From: JACDAN01 sp963834825
GTDB lineage: Bacteria; Actinomycetota; Thermoleophilia; Gaiellales; Gaiellaceae
Length of the DNA: 64,000 nt
Direction: 5' to 3'
Assembly: GCA_963834825.1 (NCBI GenBank)
Contig: CAWICZ010000010.1
Coordinates: 1 to 64,000 of the forward strand
The translations under genes and the position numbers were made by a program. The notes beneath the pieces are model-generated. The model worked only from the letters and a program-made list of their open reading frames with translations, was not told the DNA's origin and did not search any database. This document shows positions 53,663 through 62,535 of this stretch, one piece after another (position 1 is the stretch's first letter; each line of letters starts with the position of its first letter).

Positions 53663-54778
53663 GACCGGCCCGCCTCGCGCCCGCCCGATCGCCTCGCTGA
53701 CGACATCGGGCGGGACCGCGTAGCCGGCGCCGCCCTCGAGCCGCGAGGCGAACACGGTGCCGACGACCCGTCCACTCGCGTCGACGACGGGCCCGCCCGA
53801 GTTGCCGTGGCGGACGTTGCCGCGGAGGCTCGTGATCCGCCGCGGGACCGGGCCGCGGCCGTAGGCGTCCTCGCTGAGCACCGTAACCGTCTGCCCGACG
53901 CGCCCGGGGTGAACGTCGAGGGTGCCGTTCTCCGCGTAGCCGAGGATCGCCACCGGCCGGCCCGGGCGCGGATCCGTCTGCTCGAGCGAGCGGGCCCCGA
54001 GCTCGCCGCTGACGCGAAGGACGGCGACGTCGTTGCGAGGATCGAAGGCGACGGCCCGGGCGCGCAGCGGCGCCCTCGACGGCGACTCGACCACCGTGTC
54101 CTTCTGGCCGGCGACGACATGGGCGTTCGTGACGACGAGACCGTTCCCCGCGACCCAGCCGGAGCCGGCAACGCCCAGGCCGCAGGCAGTTCCGAGGACC
54201 CTGACGACGCTCGGCGCGGCCTGCCTGACCCCAGGCCGGCGCAGGACGGATGGATCCGGCGGCTGCGCCGGCGGCACCGGACCGGCGATCGACGGAAAGG
54301 GATCCACCCGAGCCAGGGCCCTGAGCGCACGCCGAGGAGGCACGAGGTCATTCAGCTGGCGTAGCACCGCCGACTGTTGAACCTGCCGCCTGAGCTCCAG
54401 CTGGCCGGGAAGCTGGAGCGCGACCGCTCCGAAGATCCAGACGAGCGCGAGACCTGCGACAGCTCCGAAGGCGAATCCGCCTGCCGAGTCGACCGTACGA
54501 AACGGTCCCGGCGGAATCCGCCGTCGAATCGCGGTCCCGATCGACGACCCGAGGAGCTCGAGCAGGATCGCAAAGGTGGCAGCGCCGGCGAGCGCGACCA
54601 GCGGCGTATAGGGAGACTCGGCGCCCTCAGGCAGCAGGTGCGGTGCGAGCCGCGCGCCGGCGAACCCGCCGACGATCACACCGGCCGCGGACAGCGCGCT
54701 GATCGTGAAGCCCTGCCACATCCCGAGCAACGCGGTGAACGCGACGACTCCGAGAACGATCAGGTCGAGCCGGGTCAC
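53639..54778 (-). CDS. MarP family membrane serine protease (CvpA-trypsin)
   Basis: A 379-residue protein. Residues 1-130 hold four membrane helices of the CvpA type; residues about 190-370 form a trypsin-like domain with His in VVTNAHVVAG, Asp in RNDVAVLRV and Ser in GNSGGPVVD. The architecture is that of mycobacterial MarP, which protects against acid and oxidative stress. Two Cys flank the protease domain (TACGLG and the C-terminal DCVR), possibly the regulatory disulfide of MarP. GTG at 54778. Confidence 0.93.
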   Translation of the reverse strand: MTRLDLIVLGVVAFTALLGMWQGFTISALSAAGVIVGGFAGARLAPHLLPEGAESPYTPLVALAGAATFAILLELLGSSIGTAIRRRIPPGPFRTVDSAGGFAFGAVAGLALVWIFGAVALQLPGQLELRRQVQQSAVLRQLNDLVPPRRALRALARVDPFPSIAGPVPPAQPPDPSVLRRPGVRQAAPSVVRVLGTACGLGVAGSGWVAGNGLVVTNAHVVAGQKDTVVESPSRAPLRARAVAFDPRNDVAVLRVSGELGARSLEQTDPRPGRPVAILGYAENGTLDVHPGRVGQTVTVLSEDAYGRGPVPRRITSLRGNVRHGNSGGPVVDASGRVVGTVFASRLEGGAGYAVPPDVVSEAIGRARGGPVSTGDCVR

Positions 54779-54804
54779 AGGCCTCCTGTACGGTAGCCAC
54801 CGCT

Positions 54805-55233
54805 GTGAACGGGGCCGAGTTGCAGGAGTTCATCGACCGCTACAACCGAGCGTGGAACGATCACGACGTCGACGCCATCGTCGAGATGCACACCGACGAC
54901 TCGGTCTTCGAGAACCACACGACCGGTGACCTCAACGTCGGCCGCGAGGCGATCGGCACGGCGCTCCGCGGCATCTTCACCGTCTTCCCCGACCTGCGTT
55001 TCGAGACCCGCCGCGCCTACATCCGTGACGACCTGGTCGTCCAGGAGTGGACGGCGCACGGGACGCATCTCGGCAAGATGAGCCGCGCCGGCCTCGAGGT
55101 CGAGCCGACCGGGAAGTCGGTCGAGTACCGCGGCATGGACGTGATCCCGATCGAGAACGGCCTCGTGGCCCGCAAGGACGTCTACTCCGACGGCGTCACC
55201 CTGCTGCGGCAGCTTGGTTTGACGTCCATCTAG
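54805..55233 (+). CDS. SnoaL/NTF2-like protein
   Basis: A 142-residue cone-shaped alpha+beta protein: FIDRYNRAWNDHDVDAIVEM, DDSVFENHTTGD and GMDVIPIENGLVARKDVYSD match the SnoaL-like polyketide-cyclase fold. Its function could be hydrolase, isomerase or ligand binding. GTG at 54805, 26 bases from the divergent marP start. It lies directly upstream of the tRNA-Asp gene and thus just outside the island. Confidence 0.88.
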   Translation: MNGAELQEFIDRYNRAWNDHDVDAIVEMHTDDSVFENHTTGDLNVGREAIGTALRGIFTVFPDLRFETRRAYIRDDLVVQEWTAHGTHLGKMSRAGLEVEPTGKSVEYRGMDVIPIENGLVARKDVYSDGVTLLRQLGLTSI

Positions 55234-55252
55234 CTACACTGCCCCTGCTCCT

Positions 55253-55330
<78 letters not shown>

Positions 55331-55680
55331 GTCTATCCGCTCAACCACGCCAAATCTGCTGCGGCCACATCGATGTCGGATCACCGTTCGTCGGGTCGTG
55401 GAACGGCTTTTGGAACGTTCATGGCGACAGACAGCGTCTCCATTCCGCACTCGGGGGGCTTTTCTGGTCGTTCGGGGGGTGTATTCCCGACCCCATCGGC
55501 GTAGTGTCGGAGCCGCTCGCGGGGTTTGTAGCAATTGAAGCGGCTGCGATCGGCGCAACGGTCAAGGCCGCTTTGGGCGGGCCTCGTGACACTCGGGATC
55601 CGGTAGGAGAAGCTCCTTAGCTGTTGCTGCATTGGCAGCGCTCACCTCCCGGCTGTGGCCAGTTCAACAGGGAGGGTGAG
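55331..55680. other. Island left end, no recognised gene
   Basis: 350 bases. A minus-strand frame at 55381-55632 could encode 83 residues (ending NVPKAVPRPDER), but it has no recognisable domain. It could be the remnant of an integrase C-terminus, which would be expected next to an attachment site; this is a guess. Confidence 0.35.
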
Positions 55681-56061
55681 ATGACCGAACCAGTCGACCT
55701 CCCAGCTGCGGCTCCACCCGAGCCGCCGTACGGAGTTCCGCTGGAAGTGCCGGAAGCCGCACCAGCGAGGAAAGGCCACGGTCCGGGCCGACGGTTCGCG
55801 GAATGGCTCGGCACCAGAATCGGTGAGGTTCTCGGGGCGGTGGGTTTATTCCCGCTGCTCATGGCGACGATGGGCACCGGCATCTGGCTCCTCCTTGACG
55901 GAGAAGGCTACGAGTGGGTGTTCGCGGGCACCTTCGGGGTATTCGCCTTCATCGGGGCGTTCTTCCTCGCGGCAGGGTGGTTCGGGGTGCTGTTCTTCCG
56001 CTACTGGCCGCTGTTCGTCCTGGGCATAGGCGCCTTCATCGCCTGGAAGGCACTGACTTAG
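55681..56061 (+). CDS. Small membrane protein of the tRNA-Asp island
   Basis: 126 residues. A Pro-rich cytoplasmic N-terminus (about 1-40) is followed by three closely spaced hydrophobic segments: GEVLGAVGLFPLLMATMGTG, WVFAGTFGVFAFIGAFFLAA, and FRYWPLFVLGIGAFIAW. No family recognised. GGGAGGGTG precedes the ATG at 55681. It stops six bases before the AAA-protease gene, so it is cotranscribed and may anchor the soluble ATPase to the membrane, replacing the helices that FtsH normally carries. Confidence 0.8.
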   Translation: MTEPVDLPAAAPPEPPYGVPLEVPEAAPARKGHGPGRRFAEWLGTRIGEVLGAVGLFPLLMATMGTGIWLLLDGEGYEWVFAGTFGVFAFIGAFFLAAGWFGVLFFRYWPLFVLGIGAFIAWKALT

Positions 56062-56067
56062 GACGCG

Positions 56068-59046
56068 ATGAAGGCTCGCACCGCCTTGGAGAAGACCTTC
56101 GAGCCATGGGCCGCCTGGAAGCCGTGCGCCGACAGCGACGCCTCCGTAGCTCTGGAGCGCCTGCGGGGCGAGGCGCCGCTCTTCTTTGCCGGCTCCGAGA
56201 TCGTCGGCGCTCGCTGCGCCGACCTCTCCTTCTACGGCGCGCATCGCCTGCTCGACCTCAGCCTTGAGCGCCGCGGCAACGAGGAACGCGCCTTCGTCTT
56301 GCACGGCCCGGAAGAGACTCGCTGGCTCGACGGGAAGTCGGCTCCAATCCACGAGACCAACGAAGCCGAGTCGCTTGCATTGAGCGACGCCACTGTCCAC
56401 GACTACGTCCGCTTCTTCTTCTACTTCGTGCGCAGTGACGACGGCCCCTTCGTCCTCATCGAGTCGCCCGACGAGATCGAAATCGACGACGACCCCGGCC
56501 AGCCCGAGCACGACGGGGAGTCGGCGGAAGCCGATGCCACGGAACTGCCCCAGCGTCTGGCAGCCATCCGGAGCCGGGTCACTCCCCTAACGACTCGCAC
56601 GATCGACGACGACGGCCGCTGGATCATCGACTGCTTCGTCGCCTACGCCGGCACGGTCTTCATGCCAACCCTGGCCGTCGGGTCGAGCGGCCTGGTCGAC
56701 ATGGAAGAGGAACGGCCGGCTGGAGAGCTCGACGGATTGACAGCTCCAGAGTGCGCCCCGCTCGAGCTCGCCCCGGTGTACGGAGGCCCCGGGTCCGGGT
56801 CGTACCGAGGCGGCCCTATTGTCTTGGAACGGCCGAACCAGCTGCCCGGTTTGCATCAGGACGGTCCCGTCATCGCCTTGGATCGCAATGGCGACGGTGA
56901 GGGAGCCACCCCGACGCTCCCCACGGAACAGGACGAGCGGGTGGTCGAGGTGCTCGACGACTCTGGAGAGTTGCCGCGTGATCGGGACGTGACCGAAGCG
57001 ATCGTTTCCGTGCTTCTCGAAGACGCCATCCGAGAGCGGGACGGCGCCGGCGGGGGCGGTGACCTCCTGCTGCGGCACTTCAACTCTGAGACGGGTACGG
57101 ACAAGCCGATCGAGCGGCTGGCCCGGATCGTGTCGAGCTCCGTTCCGGTGATCATCATCGAGTCGGACATCCCCTTCGTCGAGGACTTCGTCGTCGGGCT
57201 GATCGACGGTCCGAATGAAGCTGTCACTGCCGGCGACATCGTGCGAGCGAGCGTCGTCCCGGGGGACGAGCTTCGCTGCCTGGTCGACTACGCGAGCACG
57301 GGGACGAGCTTGCACCTGATCTCGTTCCACGCCTACCGTGGGCTGTTCGACGCGGAGCGAACTGCGCACGAGCTCGCGCTTGGCGATGCAGCGGTGTTGA
57401 TCGGATGCGAACGATCGTCCGACGTGCCGGAGCCACTGAGGAGGATTGCCGACCTCGTCCTCACCTTCCCCCGAATCGACCGCGGACGCTTCGCCCGCGT
57501 CTTCGAGCGTGTCTTCGGGGTCAAGCCGACGCCGGGCTGGGACGCCTCGGGCGCGGATTGGACTCGGTACCTCGTACCGGCCGACTTTCACACGCCGCGA
57601 CGGCTTCGCCTCAACCCGGATCAGGCTTTGGAGCACCTGAGAAGGCGAATCGAGACTCGCCTCAAGAGCGTCACGCCCGATATCGGCCCGCGGCTGAGCG
57701 AGCTCCACGGCCTGGGCGAGGCTCGCCAGATCTGCGAGGACCTGATCGCCGACATCCGCGCCGCTCAAGCCGGCCGAATCCCGTGGACCGCCGTGGACAG
57801 GGGGATGCTCCTCGTCGGCCCGCCGGGAACCGGCAAGACGACGCTCGCCCGTGCGCTCGCGAAGGAGTGCGGCATCAAGTTCGTCGTCGCTAGCGCGGCC
57901 GGCTGGCAGTCGGCGGGCTACCTCGACTCTCATCTTCGCGCCATGCGCGCCGACTTCGCCGAAGCGCGTCGCCATGCCCCGGCGATCCTCTTCATCGACG
58001 AGATCGACGGCATCGGCAGTCGCGCGCAGCTGGGCGGAGACAACAGCGCCTCGTATCAGACCGATGTCATCAACGCGCTCCTCGAGCAGGTTCAAGGAAT
58101 CACGACCGTCGATCCCGTGATCGTGATCGGGGCGACCAACTATCCCGAGAACGTCGATCCCGCGCTCCGCCGGTCGGGACGGCTCGACCAGATCGTCGAG
58201 CTCCCGCTGCCCAACATCGCGAGCCTCGAGCAGATCTTCGAGTACTACCTCGGGTCGTATCGGGCCCGAAACGAGGTCGGGCGGGGCGTCAAGACGCGGC
58301 TCCTGGCAGAGCTGGGCCTGGGATCGACCGGTGCCGACGTGGAGCTCTTCGTGCGCGGCGCCGCCCGCCGCGCCCGCCGCGCCGGGCGGAAGATCAAGCA
58401 GGAAGACCTGCTGGCGGAGATCACTCGGCGCCCCCGTCGTCCGGACAGCGCTCCTCGGCTCGGACCTGAAGAGATGCGGCGTGTGGCGGTCCACGAAGCC
58501 GGCCACGCCCTCGCCCGACTCACCAGCTCGACCCAGGGACAAGACCTCACCTTCGTAACGATCGTCCCACGCATGGACGGCTCGCTCGGCTTCGTCGCAG
58601 CGGTGCCGCCGGACGGCTACGTCTCCACCCGCCGCACGATGCTGGAGGAGCTCGAGACCGTGCTGGCCGGCCGAGCCGCCGAGGAGATCGTCTACGGCAC
58701 CGACGACATCGGCGGCGGAGCCGGAGGGCCGAGCAGGACCAGCGACCTCGCAGTCGCGACCCGGCTGGCCGAGCTCATCGTCTGCCAGTCAGGGCTCGGC
58801 GACGACGACGCGCTGCACTGGACCTCGGAGCCGACGCCCGCCCAGGAGAAGCAGATCGGCGCGATGCTCGGCAAGGCCTACGGCAACATCGTCGCGCGCC
58901 TCGAGGACCAGCGCGAGCTGCTCGACCGCATCGTCGAGGTCCTCGAGGAGAAGCAGGAGCTGAGCGGGACTGAGCTGCGTCAGCTGCTCGGGAAGAGCAA
59001 CGGGGCCAGCGTAGGCGCGCAAGACCAAGCACAACCAGACGCATGA
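56068..59046 (+). CDS. AAA ATPase with C-terminal M41 (FtsH-type) peptidase and novel N-terminus
   Basis: 992 residues. Residues 1-150 form an uncharacterised domain (HRLLDLSLERRGNEERAFVL, VHDYVRFFFYFVR). Residues about 330-490 look like a degenerate ATPase-like region (PVIIIESDIPFVEDFVVGL, DAAVLIGCE). The active AAA module follows: Walker A GPPGTGKT at 584-591, Walker B ILFIDEID at about 640, and a DPALRRSGRLDQ arginine-finger region. The peptidase has HEAGH at 809-813 and a third-ligand Asp893 in TSDLAVATRLAE. No membrane helices are present, unlike FtsH. It follows the small membrane protein by six bases. Substrate unknown. Confidence 0.9.
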   Translation: MKARTALEKTFEPWAAWKPCADSDASVALERLRGEAPLFFAGSEIVGARCADLSFYGAHRLLDLSLERRGNEERAFVLHGPEETRWLDGKSAPIHETNEAESLALSDATVHDYVRFFFYFVRSDDGPFVLIESPDEIEIDDDPGQPEHDGESAEADATELPQRLAAIRSRVTPLTTRTIDDDGRWIIDCFVAYAGTVFMPTLAVGSSGLVDMEEERPAGELDGLTAPECAPLELAPVYGGPGSGSYRGGPIVLERPNQLPGLHQDGPVIALDRNGDGEGATPTLPTEQDERVVEVLDDSGELPRDRDVTEAIVSVLLEDAIRERDGAGGGGDLLLRHFNSETGTDKPIERLARIVSSSVPVIIIESDIPFVEDFVVGLIDGPNEAVTAGDIVRASVVPGDELRCLVDYASTGTSLHLISFHAYRGLFDAERTAHELALGDAAVLIGCERSSDVPEPLRRIADLVLTFPRIDRGRFARVFERVFGVKPTPGWDASGADWTRYLVPADFHTPRRLRLNPDQALEHLRRRIETRLKSVTPDIGPRLSELHGLGEARQICEDLIADIRAAQAGRIPWTAVDRGMLLVGPPGTGKTTLARALAKECGIKFVVASAAGWQSAGYLDSHLRAMRADFAEARRHAPAILFIDEIDGIGSRAQLGGDNSASYQTDVINALLEQVQGITTVDPVIVIGATNYPENVDPALRRSGRLDQIVELPLPNIASLEQIFEYYLGSYRARNEVGRGVKTRLLAELGLGSTGADVELFVRGAARRARRAGRKIKQEDLLAEITRRPRRPDSAPRLGPEEMRRVAVHEAGHALARLTSSTQGQDLTFVTIVPRMDGSLGFVAAVPPDGYVSTRRTMLEELETVLAGRAAEEIVYGTDDIGGGAGGPSRTSDLAVATRLAELIVCQSGLGDDDALHWTSEPTPAQEKQIGAMLGKAYGNIVARLEDQRELLDRIVEVLEEKQELSGTELRQLLGKSNGASVGAQDQAQPDA

Positions 59047-59059
59047 GAAGGGATTGCAG

Positions 59060-61816
59060 ATGGCAATGACAGCGACCGTTGGAGCGCCGCCCCCGCCTCC
59101 GCAAAGCCCCGTCGACCGCCTTAAGAAGGCCGTCGAGAACGGGGAGCGCTTCGTCGGTATCGACTACACACCAACCTTCGACGCCGAGGTGATCCAAGGT
59201 TTGGTTCTCGGCGCCAGGGCCGACTGCGGCGTCCAGCTCGAATCCGTCACGATTGCCGGCAGCCTGAATCTCAAGGATGCGCGCGGTGCCTCAGGCGGGC
59301 CGTGCAACGCGTTGATTATGCACGACTGCATTCTGGAGGGTCCAGGCGCCGATGCTCCCACCGGCAGCCCCGGCATCGATGCCAGGCACAGCTACCTGCA
59401 GCGGCTCTCCCTCGTTAACTGTCGGTCGAACGGCCTAGATGTCTCGAGCGCGGTAATCGTGGGCGACCTGAAGCTCGACGGGCTTGGCCCACTCGAGCGG
59501 TCTGTCGGCGAGATGTCGCGCGACGACGCCAGCGAAGAGGACGATGGCCAACAGCGATCTTGCTTGGTCAGGGCCCAAGGCGTGCGCATTGGAGGGTCAC
59601 TCACGCTGCGCCGTGCGAGCCTCAGCTTGCCGCTGGGCGACGCGACAGCGGTTGTCGTTCCTCCCTCGCCCGATGCAGAGGACTCTGGGAATGTTTTCAA
59701 GCGATACGGGCTCGATCTCGAAGATGCTCAGATCAATGGATCGCTCACGCTAGGCCCTAAATTCACTTCAGTGGGCGGAGTTTGCCTCAGCGGGGCCAGT
59801 ATCGGCGGCACGCTGTCGATCGACGCGTCCGCCGCGCCGATCGAACGCCTCGACGCAACCACACTCAAAGTCGGCGGAGATTTGTCGCTTTCCGGATCGG
59901 TCTCGGTGGCCGATTTCTCAGGCAGCATGATCGATGGTCAGGTGGCACTCGGCGAGCAAGCCGCGGAAGGCGAGGAAACCAAGGTACCGCTTTACCTGAC
60001 GAGCCTGAATGTCAGCGTCGCCGTCCTGAAGCTTGCCGACTCACGCGTTGGGCGCGGCCTCAGGGTGACACGGGTCGTTACCCCAACTTTCCCCGTCACA
60101 ATCGATTGGAGCACAAAACCGCTCCGCATCCGCACCTTCCAGCTCGCCTGTTATCCCGGCTGGTTGCTGGCACAGGCTTTGTTCAAGCCGAAGTCCGGAT
60201 CCGGTCTCGCGTTACTCGCCTTCTTGTATCAGCCTCGGTACGCGCCCGATGAGTCCCCCATCGTCGTCCTCGGAGGTCGATCGGACCCGATCCACGAGCT
60301 CAACGATCAGGGCTTCCTTGCGATCACCACCAGCGAACAAGCCGCGGAGTACCTCACTTTCTTCTGCACCCATATCTTGGGAGACGAGGGAGCGTTCATG
60401 AGAGCGTTCATGATCATCCCAGGCAGCGTCGACGTACGCCCGCGCGAGGACGGTCCAGGATGGCACGCGACGGCGCAGGTTTCGTACGGTGCCGACCTCT
60501 TCAAAGCCGGCTTTCGGATCGACCCCTCCGGCGAAGTCGAGATGGTGAGCGATAAGCCGATCGGTAGGGCGCCAGCCAGCCCCCGTCCGCTCTACGCCCC
60601 TCCGATCAGCTGGCTTGAAGGAGACGGTTCCGACTGGCAGGACCGCCCGGACAAGCCGAACCCGGACTGGCCGGTCTCGTCGCCTCTCGGCCCGAGCTCT
60701 GCTTGGTTTGAGCCCGAAACCGAGGGCGAAGACGGCGAAATCTGGAACGCCCTCCGGAAGAAACAAGAGACGCTAGGCCCCTCCATTGTCCTGCCGTGGC
60801 CCGGACGTCCTAGGCCGCGGATCGACCTGAAGGGTCTCAGAGTCTCCGGGCTCGACGACGACGACGGAAGAGCTTGGTTTGCGGGTCGGAACTTCGACCT
60901 CGACAAGGCCGTGACCGGAGAGGTCGGAATAAGGCCGACGCTCCAGCTCATGCTCAGTGGGTTCGAGTACGACCGCATTAGCGACCGGCCGGACCCGACA
61001 CCGCGGACCGATGTCTTGGGGCAGGAGTTGTCCGACAGTGACTCCCCAGCGCCTGAGGAGGCGGCGAAGGAACCCGCGAAGGAACGCTCACTCTTCCAAA
61101 GACTCCGTTCGTTCTTACATTCGGACCCAGCCGAGCGCTTGAAGGCCAGACGCTACTGGTTCAAGGCCCAATACAAGAAGTATCCACCGACCGAAGAGGA
61201 GTACCGTCCGCAGCCCCATGAACAGCTCGCCAGAGTCTGGCGGGCGGCGGGTCACCTCAAGAACGCTGACGACATCACAATCGACAAGCTTGAGTTGGAG
61301 AAGATGAAGCTCAAGCTCTCAAGGCGCGGTTTGTCGGCGGTGGCCGAAATTCTGGCATCACGTTTCGCAGCGGGGCGCGGCCGGTTTACATTTTCTTCGG
61401 GTTCGGGCTGAAGCCGTGGCGCGCTACGGGAACCCTGGTCTTGTGGTGGCTGATTGGCGTGCTCGCGATTTTCGGGTCTCTTAAGCGCGGACGTGCTTAA
61501 GGCGGAGGCATCGGCCGTTACAACAGCTGTCGCGAGTGAGGAGCGCGTCGTCGTCGAGGAGGCGACCGCCGGGGCAGAAACCGAGGAGATCCCATGCGGA
61601 GATCACATCAATGTGTTCGTCTACCCGCTCGACGTGATGATCCCGCTTCTCGACCTGCATCAGGAGTCGCGCTGCGACGTGTCGATCAAGAACTGTGGCT
61701 TCGGCGTGCTAAAGGGCTGTCATATGCCGTCTTGGCTGGTTAGATCATTTCTCGGGTTCATCCTCACTGGTCCGGCGTCGTGCGGCGGCAGACCGAGAGA
61801 TGAACCGCGACCCTAG
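59060..61816 (+). pseudogene. Beta-helix-like membrane-anchored protein, two frameshifts
   Basis: The first frame gives 783 residues. The N-terminal ~320 residues contain at least seven copies of a hxGxLxLxxA unit (TIAGSLNLKDA, VIVGDLKLDG, RIGGSLTLRRA, QINGSLTLGP, SIGGTLSIDA, KVGGDLSLSG), a pentapeptide/bactofilin-like helix. A TPR-like stretch (PHEQLARVWRAAGHLKNADD) follows near residue 720. The family's membrane tail then continues in other frames: YIFFGFGLKPWRATGTLVLW, then after 61485 VFVYPLDVMIPLLDLHQES. Breaks lie near 61370 and 61485. The ATG at 59060 follows GAGAAGGG; a TTG two codons upstream is also possible. Confidence 0.78.
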
Positions 61817-62228
61817 GTCAGCGACACGGCGCTCCTGACAGCATCGTCCCGTCGCGAGGGCGGCCGGAAGAGCTGCTTCCGGTCGGCCTCGCGAGCCCGC
61901 CTTCGGCGTGCGGGTCGCGACCACCGTCTGTCGCCTCCACGTTCGGGGCACGGTCCGGTGATGCTGAGGCCAACCTCCTGGCCGACCGCCTCCTTGAGTA
62001 GCTCGTCGTAGTACGGCGCCAGGATTGCGTTCCTGATTCGCGTGCCGCCGATGTCCGCGAAGTGGCGCCGCATGAATCCCGCCTGCTGACAGCCGTTCTG
62101 GAACGCTCGTGGAACGCGCGGCGGCAACCGGTGGTGAATACCGGCGAAGGCCAGGACCGCGAAAGCCGCGCACGAGCGACCAACGGAGCCGGCGAGAACG
62201 CGCGGCAAACCATGGCGCGGAACTGTCC
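61817..62228. other. Island right end, no confident gene
   Basis: The minus strand has an open frame reading MRRHFADIGGTRIRNAILAP and YYDELLKEAVGQEVGLSITG around 61960-62075. It looks protein-like but has no known family and loses character downstream. It may be a relic of the element's own genes. Confidence 0.35.
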
Positions 62229-62268
62229 CGCCGGAGGTCGCGGGTTCGAGTCCCGTCGCTCCCGTCTC
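62229..62268 (+). repeat. Right attachment-site repeat (tRNA-Asp 3' fragment)
   Basis: 40 bases identical to 55291-55330. Upstream sequence does not complete a tRNA, so this is a fragment and not a second gene. Confidence 0.9.
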
Positions 62269-62458
62269 TCGAAGTGCCTGCAAATAGAGTTTGGTTGTCT
62301 GTCTGGACGCGGTGCTCCGGCTCTGTGGCCCAAACCCGTGGCCCAAACGGTCGAAGAGAATGCCTGCAAAACTGGCATTTCGAGCATAGGTACGTGTCCA
62401 GGCCGCACAACGCAAATCGGTTCACGAGCACGCTCAGCGGTCCCCGATGCGCGTGCCG

Positions 62459-62494
62459 GCGAACGTCCCGGGTTCACTCGGCCGGGACGTTCGC
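62459..62494 (-). terminator. Long perfect hairpin near the sulfatase 3' end
   Basis: GCGAACGTCCCG (62459-62470) pairs over all 12 bases with CGGGACGTTCGC (62483-62494) across a 12-base loop. It lies 42 bases beyond the sulfatase stop on the minus strand, so it is its likely terminator. Confidence 0.75.
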
Positions 62495-62535
62495 TCTAGG
62501 AGCGCGTGACGCCAATTGGAGCTCAAAACGTGACG

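Noticed and set aside
62229..62268. A second tRNA-Asp gene
   Set aside because: Only the 3' half is present; no D arm or 5' acceptor strand can be found upstream.
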